A stretch of DNA of 64,000 nucleotides, from the NCBI GenBank assembly GCA_963578805.1, contig CAUZDY010000014.1:1-64000 (forward strand), in the 5' to 3' direction. The stretch's first letter is position 1. Each line of letters begins with the position of its first letter. The notes under the pieces are model-generated. The model had not been told where the DNA came from and did no database searches. It worked only from the letters and a program-made list of their open reading frames with translations. Both the position numbers and the translations under genes were made by a program. The stretch comes from CAUZIB01 sp963578805 (GTDB taxonomy: Bacteria; Acidobacteriota; Vicinamibacteria; Vicinamibacterales; UBA8438). Below, in pieces: positions 58,443-64,000 of the stretch.

Positions 58443-61298
58443 ATGACCGACTGGAAGCACACACTGAACCTGCCGAGGACCGGTTTTCCGATGAAAGCCA
58501 GCCTCCCCACAGCGGAACCCAAGGCGATCGAACGTTGGGAGACGATCGGTCTGTACGAGCGCATCCGGGAGCGTCGGGCCGGTGCCCCGCGTTTTGTGCT
58601 GCACGACGGTCCGCCGTATGCCAACGGGCGGATTCATATCGGAACCGCGCTCAATAAGATCCTCAAAGACTTCATCGTCAAGGCGCGCACGATGGAAGGA
58701 TTCGACGCGCCTTATGTGCCGGGGTGGGACTGTCACGGTCTGCCAATCGAGCTCCAGGTCGACCGTCACCTCGGGAAGAAGAAGCGCGAGCTTAGTGTCG
58801 CGAGCTTTCGTCGTGAGTGCCGAGGGTACGCGGCGAAGTATGTCGGCCTGATGCGTGAGGACTTCAAGCGTTTGGGAATTCTCGGACAATGGGAGGCACC
58901 TTATCTTACGATGAACTTCGGGTACCAGGCGAGTATCGTGCGAGCACTTGGCACGCTCGTCCAGAAGGGCATGGTATACAAGGGCAAGAAACCGGTGCAC
59001 TGGTGTATCCATTGCCGGACCGCGCTCGCCGAGGCCGAGGTCGAGTATCAGCCGCACACCTCGCCATCTGTTTTTGTTAAGTTTCCACTCTCTAAGGCCA
59101 GCGGGCCAGCCCTGGCGCACGTTGCACCATCTCTTGCTGGGCAACCCGTCTCAGTCCTGATCTGGACCACGACGCCATGGACGATCCCCTCGAATCTTGC
59201 GGTCGCGTTTCACCCTGAATTTGACTATGCGGCCTACGAGACTGAGGGGACCATCCTTATCCTGGCCGAGCCGTTGGCCGAGCAAGTTGGCGCAATCGGA
59301 GGGCGCACGCTCGCCTCACCGATCGCAAATTTTAAGGGCCACGAACTTGAGGGGCTACGGTTCCGCCATCCGCTCTACGAGCGCGACTCAGTGGCCGTGC
59401 TCGCCGACTACGTCACGCTCGAGCAGGGGACCGGTGCCGTGCACACAGCTCCGGGCCACGGTGCCGACGACTTCCTAACCGGACAACGGTACAACCTCGA
59501 CGTCTACGCTCCTGTCGGCCCGACCGGACGCTTTGCCGACGACGTGGAACGGTTTTCGGGCATGCAGGTCTTCGACGCAAATCCAAAAGTCGAGGAAGCG
59601 CTTCTCGACGCAGGACGCCTGTGGCATCGAGACGACCTTGAGCACGCCTATCCGCACTGTTGGCGCTGCCACCGACCGGTCATCTTTCTGGCGACACCAC
59701 AATGGTTCATCGCCATGGACACCGACGCGAATTCTGACGGCGGCCTGCGCCAACAGGCGCTCGAGACCATCACCGACGTCGAATGGTTCCCGCACTGGGG
59801 AGAGGAGCGGATCAGTGGGATGCTCAAGACCCGGCCCGACTGGTGTATTTCGCGACAACGCTCGTGGGGTGTGCCGATTCCGGCGCTGCAGTGTAACGCC
59901 TGCCACGAGGCGATACTAAATCAGGCGGTGATCGACCGTACGGCCCGCGTCTTCGCAGAGCATGGTGCCGACGCCTGGTACGAACGCGACCTGTCGGAGT
60001 TCATCCCGGCCGACCTGGTGTGTCCAGCCTGCGGGCGACGCGACTTCGAACGTGAACAGAACATTCTCGACGTCTGGTTTGATTCAGGCACAAGCCTTGA
60101 GGCCATTCAGACCGACAATCCGACACTCGGATGGCCGGCGACTCTCTATCTCGAAGGTTCCGACCAATACCGGGGATGGTTTCAAAGCTCATTGCTTATC
60201 GCCGTTGGCACACGCGGTCGTGCTCCGTACCAGCAGGTAATCACTCACGGATTCGTCGTAGATGAGTCCGGCCGAAAGATGTCAAAGTCGCTCGGTAACA
60301 TGATCGAGCCACACAGCATCATTCAGCAGAGCGGCGCCGAGATCCTTCGACTGTGGGTGGCCATGGTCGACTACCGGGAAGAGATCAAAATCGGAAAGGA
60401 GATCCTCGCCCGCGTCGTCGAAGCCTACCGAAAAATTCGCAATACCCTACGGATTTTGGCTGCGAACCTGTACGATTTCGACCCCGCGTCAGACCTCGTA
60501 TCTATTGACCGCCTTCCCGAAGTCGATCGGTATGCGCTGGCTCGATATGGCGAAGCAACCCAGAAGATTCTCAGCTCGTACACTATCTACGACTTTCAGA
60601 CGATTTCGCACACGATCAACAACCTCCTGACAGTCGATTTAAGCGCCTTCTACGTCGACATCTCGAAAGACCGACTCTACACGTTCTGCGATACCTCTCC
60701 CGAGCGACGGTCAGCACAGACGGCGATCTATCTGATCACCGATGGACTGACGCGACTTCTCGCTCCACTCCTTCCGGTCACGGCCGATGAGTTGTGGCAG
60801 CATCTGCCTGGCGGACGAGATGACAGCGTGCACCTCGCAGAATTTCCGACCGAGACAAAGCAACTCGTCGACCACGACCTACTGCGCCGCTGGTCTCGAT
60901 TACGAGCGATTCGGGATGTGGTAAACGTCGACCTTGAAAACCTACGGCAACAAAAGACCGTGGGTACCTCCCTCGAAGCACGCGTGGAACTGCAAGCGTG
61001 GGGCACCACGGCAACGCTACTCGAGCGGTATCGAGAAGACCTCCCTATGTTGCTGATCACATCGGAGGTTGAGCTGTTGACCGATCCTCAAGTGCCCGGT
61101 GAGTTAGATCTATCGGACACGGTGGGAACCGTGTGGCGAGAGTCCGATGGCGCACTCCAAGTCACGGTCGGTCGCGTCGATGGGGTGAAGTGCGCACGTT
61201 GCTGGCGGTATGTGCGGTCGGTGTCGACCGACACCGAGGTCGAGGGACTGTGCGAACGTTGCATAGGAGTCCTATCGGAGACTGTCGGTGCACGCTAG
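58443..61298 (+). CDS. ileS: Isoleucyl-tRNA synthetase
   Basis: A 951-residue class I synthetase charging tRNA-Ile. Motifs: DGPPYANGRIHIGTALNK, where the HIGH box appears as HIGT; the editing domain with TTTPWTIPSNLAV; the WCISRQRSWGVPIP block; the KMSKS loop GRKMSKSLGNM; and a C-terminal zinc site CARCWRYV...CERC. Start taken as ATG 58443 (MTDWKHTLNLPRT), matching the usual family start; ATG 58425 is in frame. It overlaps lspA by 11 nt. Confidence 0.95.
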   Translation: MTDWKHTLNLPRTGFPMKASLPTAEPKAIERWETIGLYERIRERRAGAPRFVLHDGPPYANGRIHIGTALNKILKDFIVKARTMEGFDAPYVPGWDCHGLPIELQVDRHLGKKKRELSVASFRRECRGYAAKYVGLMREDFKRLGILGQWEAPYLTMNFGYQASIVRALGTLVQKGMVYKGKKPVHWCIHCRTALAEAEVEYQPHTSPSVFVKFPLSKASGPALAHVAPSLAGQPVSVLIWTTTPWTIPSNLAVAFHPEFDYAAYETEGTILILAEPLAEQVGAIGGRTLASPIANFKGHELEGLRFRHPLYERDSVAVLADYVTLEQGTGAVHTAPGHGADDFLTGQRYNLDVYAPVGPTGRFADDVERFSGMQVFDANPKVEEALLDAGRLWHRDDLEHAYPHCWRCHRPVIFLATPQWFIAMDTDANSDGGLRQQALETITDVEWFPHWGEERISGMLKTRPDWCISRQRSWGVPIPALQCNACHEAILNQAVIDRTARVFAEHGADAWYERDLSEFIPADLVCPACGRRDFEREQNILDVWFDSGTSLEAIQTDNPTLGWPATLYLEGSDQYRGWFQSSLLIAVGTRGRAPYQQVITHGFVVDESGRKMSKSLGNMIEPHSIIQQSGAEILRLWVAMVDYREEIKIGKEILARVVEAYRKIRNTLRILAANLYDFDPASDLVSIDRLPEVDRYALARYGEATQKILSSYTIYDFQTISHTINNLLTVDLSAFYVDISKDRLYTFCDTSPERRSAQTAIYLITDGLTRLLAPLLPVTADELWQHLPGGRDDSVHLAEFPTETKQLVDHDLLRRWSRLRAIRDVVNVDLENLRQQKTVGTSLEARVELQAWGTTATLLERYREDLPMLLITSEVELLTDPQVPGELDLSDTVGTVWRESDGALQVTVGRVDGVKCARCWRYVRSVSTDTEVEGLCERCIGVLSETVGAR

Positions 61299-61875
61299 TG
61301 ACACCGACTCGCCGGCCTCCGAAGCTGTGAACGAGTCTGCCGAGTCGCTCCGAGTGGCCTCTAGCGGTCCAACCAACCGGTTGACCCGGTCGACGATAAT
61401 ACTGGCATCACTTGCCGGCGTGGTCGTGACTCTCGACCAAGCCACTAAGGCAGTGGTCCGCGCCACGCTTCCCCTGCACGACAGTGTAGAGTTTATCCCA
61501 GGCTTTCTCAGCTTCACGTATGTGCGTAACACCGGTGCCGCGTTCGGGCTGTTGAACGACGTTAACTTCCCGCTCAAGACAGCCGTGATGACCATGGTCG
61601 CCCTGACAGCGTTAGTTGCCATCGGCGTATACGCGGCGAAGACGGCTATCCCGCAACGAGCCACCCGGCTCGGTCTCGCTCTTGTTATCGGCGGCGCCGC
61701 AGGCAATCTCATCGACCGAATCATGTTCGGCTACGTAGTCGATTTCGTCGATGTATATTGGCACGGATGGCATTTTTGGGCGTTTAATGTGGCCGACGCG
61801 GCCATCACGATTGGCGCGTCGTTGCTCATCCTCGACATGATTTGGATGGACCGGTATGTTTCCAAAACTGTTTGA
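61288..61875 (+). CDS. lspA: Lipoprotein signal peptidase
   Basis: A 195-residue, four-helix aspartyl protease that cleaves diacylglyceryl-prolipoproteins. The catalytic region has VRNTGAAFGLL and the Asp-bearing FNVADAAITIGASLL; a first DQATK helix is also normal. The N-terminus is about 30 residues longer than usual and polar. Start GTG 61288, overlapping ileS by 11 nt; end overlaps lgt by 20 nt. Confidence 0.93.
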   Translation: MHASDTDSPASEAVNESAESLRVASSGPTNRLTRSTIILASLAGVVVTLDQATKAVVRATLPLHDSVEFIPGFLSFTYVRNTGAAFGLLNDVNFPLKTAVMTMVALTALVAIGVYAAKTAIPQRATRLGLALVIGGAAGNLIDRIMFGYVVDFVDVYWHGWHFWAFNVADAAITIGASLLILDMIWMDRYVSKTV

Positions 61876-62668
61876 TCTCGGTCCGATTAGCATCTACACC
61901 TACGGTGTGCTGCTCGCGTCAGCCTATCTGACAGGGCTGTGGTATGCGACGGTGCGAGCAGGGGCGCGGGGGCTTGACCGCGACCGCATCATGGACCTTG
62001 GCATCTACATCATCATCGGCGCGCTGGTCGGCGCCAAGCTCCTTCTGATCATCGTGGAGTTCGATCATTACCGACAGAATCCTGCCGAGATTGTGACGAT
62101 TCTTCGCTCAGGCGGCGTGTTCTACGGCGGCTTGATCGCATCCGTCTGTGTTGCCTTTTGGTACATCCGCCGCCACCGTCTTCCCATCTGGACGACCTGT
62201 GACGCGTTCGCCCCAGGCATCGTGCTCGGGCAGGTGATCGGCCGGCTCGGCTGTCTCATGGCAGGATGCTGCTACGGTAAGCCGACCGACTTACCGTGGG
62301 CTATCACCTTCACTGATCCACTGGCAGCGACAAACGTCGGGACGCCTCTCGACGTGAGCCTTCATCCCACGCAGCTCTATGAATCCGGTGCAGCAATCCT
62401 AATTCTGGGAGCGTTATTGCTGACCGAGCGCGGGGGGAAAAGATTGGCAGGCCGAACTTTTTGGACCTACTTGCTTCTCTACCCAACGGCACGATTCATC
62501 ATCGAGTTCTACCGAGGGGACCCTCGGGGGGCCGTGTTCGATCTCTTATCGACATCACAGTTCGTATCGCTGCTGCTCATCCCGACCAGTATCGCGATGC
62601 TAATCGTGCTCAGCCGGTCCGGAACCCCGGGGCCGACTCAAACGGAAGCGCACGAGCGGGCGGCCTAG
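61856..62668 (+). CDS. lgt: Prolipoprotein diacylglyceryl transferase
   Basis: A 270-residue membrane enzyme that transfers diacylglycerol from phosphatidylglycerol to the lipobox cysteine, the first step of lipoprotein maturation. It has GPISIYTYGVLLASAY at the start, the GGVFYGGLIAS segment, and the Lgt signature RLGCLMAGCCYGKPTDLPWAI (about 127-147), then LHPTQLYES. Overlaps lspA by 20 nt, joining both steps of lipoprotein processing to ileS in one operon. At least three lipobox proteins are in this window. Confidence 0.95.
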   Translation: MFPKLFDLGPISIYTYGVLLASAYLTGLWYATVRAGARGLDRDRIMDLGIYIIIGALVGAKLLLIIVEFDHYRQNPAEIVTILRSGGVFYGGLIASVCVAFWYIRRHRLPIWTTCDAFAPGIVLGQVIGRLGCLMAGCCYGKPTDLPWAITFTDPLAATNVGTPLDVSLHPTQLYESGAAILILGALLLTERGGKRLAGRTFWTYLLLYPTARFIIEFYRGDPRGAVFDLLSTSQFVSLLLIPTSIAMLIVLSRSGTPGPTQTEAHERAA

Positions 62669-62803
62669 CAGTCCCGTCATGAAGGTCCCGTGTGCCGCCG
62701 AAGCCGGCGAGACGCGTAGTTGGAAAGGCACGACGAGAACTCCGTATCCGGATAGGAATATGGAGAGCCAATTACCGCTCTGGTGCCGCGCGAAGAGACA
62801 CTC

Positions 62804-63802
62804 ATGACGGTCTCTTCAGACGATGCTGCCATCGTGGTCCACGTGCACGTCACAGGTGAGTTTTCCGGCCAGAGGCTCGATCACGTCCTCGTCGCGCAGA
62901 TCCCGGACCACACACGCTCGCAGCTCCAGCGCCTGATCAAACGGGACATGGCCCACATCGGCGGCAAGGTTGGTCGCGCCAGCACCGTGTGCCGTGACGG
63001 CGACCTCATTACGCTGAAGATCCCTCCCCTGGAACCGGCCATACCGCAACCCGAAGCCCTTCCGGTAACGATCGTCTATGACGATGCCGACCTCGCGATC
63101 GTCGATAAGCCGGCGGGCATGGTCGTGCATCCAGCCGCCGGTCACAGCCAGGGAACGCTCGTCAACGCACTCCTTCATCATGTCAAGGACCTGAGTGGAG
63201 TAGGCGGTGAGCGCCGACCCGGTATTGTTCATCGATTGGACCGCGGAACATCAGGATTAATGGTCGTCGCCAAGCACGATCGCTCGCACGCCGAGCTCGC
63301 CCGTCAGTTTCAGGATCGCGAAGTGGACAAACGCTACGTTGCCCTCGTCTGGGGGGATGTGCAGGTGGGCCGACGTATCGACCTCCCGCTAGGCCGTGAT
63401 CCTGTGGAAAGAAAGAAGATCTCAACCCGCTCCAGACGAGCCCGCGAAGCGGTGACGCGCGTGACATCCGCAGAGCATCTCCAGGGTGTGTCTCTGATCG
63501 AGGTGATAATTGCGACTGGTCGAACCCACCAAATCCGCGTCCATCTCAACGCAATCGGCCACGCTGTGGTTGGTGACACAGTCTATGGCGGTACGCATCG
63601 GCATCCGCCACCGCACCTTTGCGCGGTGCAGCGTCTGGAACGGCCATTCCTGCATGCAGCGTATCTGTCCTTCCGACATCCATCGGACGGGCGTGTCGTG
63701 GCCTTCAACGCTGCGTTACCGACAGATTTACAGAACGTACTGGACGAGCTGCAAGCGGCCAGTAAGACCCGCGGTGCCAAACTGGGCCACCAGAGCTCGT
63801 AA
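62804..63802 (+). CDS. rluD: RluA-family pseudouridine synthase (RluD-like)
   Basis: A 332-residue enzyme. An N-terminal S4 RNA-binding domain (about 10-75, with QRLDHVLVAQIPDHTRSQLQRLI) precedes the catalytic domain with IVDKPAGMVVHPAAG, HRLDRGTSGLMVVAK (catalytic Asp in RLDR) and GRTHQIRVHL. Its likely target is 23S rRNA helix 69. Start taken at ATG 62804; GTG 62783 would add seven residues. It follows lgt by 135 nt, where a palindrome TATCCGGATA (62745-62754) is seen. Confidence 0.88.
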   Translation: MTVSSDDAAIVVHVHVTGEFSGQRLDHVLVAQIPDHTRSQLQRLIKRDMAHIGGKVGRASTVCRDGDLITLKIPPLEPAIPQPEALPVTIVYDDADLAIVDKPAGMVVHPAAGHSQGTLVNALLHHVKDLSGVGGERRPGIVHRLDRGTSGLMVVAKHDRSHAELARQFQDREVDKRYVALVWGDVQVGRRIDLPLGRDPVERKKISTRSRRAREAVTRVTSAEHLQGVSLIEVIIATGRTHQIRVHLNAIGHAVVGDTVYGGTHRHPPPHLCAVQRLERPFLHAAYLSFRHPSDGRVVAFNAALPTDLQNVLDELQAASKTRGAKLGHQSS

Positions 63803-63826
63803 GCTCAAACCGTCAGGAGACCCTCG

Positions 63827-64000
63827 ATGTCAGAACGTTCGGCAATCGTACTCAGGACACAGACTGTCCACGCGGGTAGAGTCTTCGCCTCTACCCGCGA
63901 TCGGATACGGCTACCGGATGGGCGAGAGACCACGATGGATGTCGTCAGACACCCGCCCTCGGTCATACTGCTTCCTATGCCCGACAGTGCCCATATCGTG
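63827..64000 (+). CDS. NUDIX hydrolase, N-terminal part, cut by window end
   Basis: Only the first 58 codons are present. MSERSAIVL opens the frame, and FASTRDRIRLPDGRETTMDVV followed by HPPSVILLPMPD matches the N-terminal strands of ADP-ribose pyrophosphatase-type NUDIX enzymes (RLPDGxxxxxEIVRHPGAVAVVP). The Nudix box itself is beyond the window. AGGAGA lies 7 nt before ATG. 24 nt after rluD. Confidence 0.75.
   Translation, partial: MSERSAIVLRTQTVHAGRVFASTRDRIRLPDGRETTMDVVRHPPSVILLPMPDSAHIV

Noticed and set aside
62745..62754. Palindrome TATCCGGATA upstream of rluD as an operator
   Set aside because: Short, single and without a matching regulator; may be chance.

Overview
The window looks like chromosome of a GC-rich Gram-negative bacterium. 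Lgt, LspA, several lipobox proteins and an outer-membrane-type beta barrel point to a diderm cell. A PlsB-like acyltransferase, a Fur-rubrerythrin fusion, a TatT-type TRAP system and secreted protein families I associate with Acidobacteriota make a Vicinamibacteria-like acidobacterium my best guess. That placement is inference from gene content; no rRNA or marker search was possible.

Layout. 1-4 kb: a 5'-truncated secreted protein, a CMD-family protein, a decayed phage-type integrase and an HU-family protein. 4-6.4 kb: queF, an Smr-domain protein, a TerC-type membrane protein and a membrane-anchored metallopeptidase. 6.4-9.7 kb: a complete frdABCD operon. 10-14 kb: a DUF1501 remnant, a MerR regulator, a ThiO-like oxidase, and a Na/phosphate cotransporter with its PhoU partner, preceded by a duplicated relic of the cotransporter 5' end. 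14-16.4 kb: a gene split by an in-frame amber codon, and a PlsB-like acyltransferase. 16.7-21.7 kb: a TRAP cluster (TatT, DctP, fused DctQM) plus a beta-propeller lipoprotein. 21.8-30 kb: SUMF1-like protein, CCA-adding enzyme, threonine/serine dehydratase-like enzyme, an outer-membrane barrel, a ligase-ACP-acyltransferase fusion, an IF-1-like protein and a BRCT-MerR-TPR fusion. 30.8-34.8 kb: a paralogue of the first gene, Mrp ATPase, a J-protein lacking HPD, and small proteins. 34.9-41.3 kb: an AddA/AddB-type helicase-nuclease pair. 41.5-46.8 kb: asparaginase, tRNA-Ala(GGC), a MocA-like transferase, a cold-shock-like protein, tRNA-Sec (selC), a molybdoenzyme flavoprotein remnant and a GlcG-type protein. 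47.5-51.5 kb: HAD, methyltransferase, PHP phosphoesterase, Fur-rubrerythrin fusion and ErpA. 51.6-64 kb: FdhE, a secreted-type methyltransferase, thiD, moaE-moaD-prfA-prmC-hinT, a HAD protein, ileS-lspA-lgt-rluD and the start of a NUDIX hydrolase.

How the genes fit together. Fumarate reductase, FdhE, selC, MoaE/MoaD and a MocA-like enzyme suggest anaerobic or microaerobic respiration with a selenocysteine-containing, molybdenum- or tungsten-dependent formate dehydrogenase encoded elsewhere. ErpA, Mrp and the Fur-rubrerythrin fusion deal with Fe-S assembly and peroxide/iron stress. The 53.4-63.8 kb stretch is housekeeping: translation termination, tRNA charging, lipoprotein maturation and rRNA modification.

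The window also holds many decayed genes (integrase, DUF1501, CoxM-type, possible M16 tail, duplicated cotransporter start, amber-split gene). Several transcription units have a -10-like hexamer only 6-8 nt before the start codon, which suggests leaderless mRNAs.
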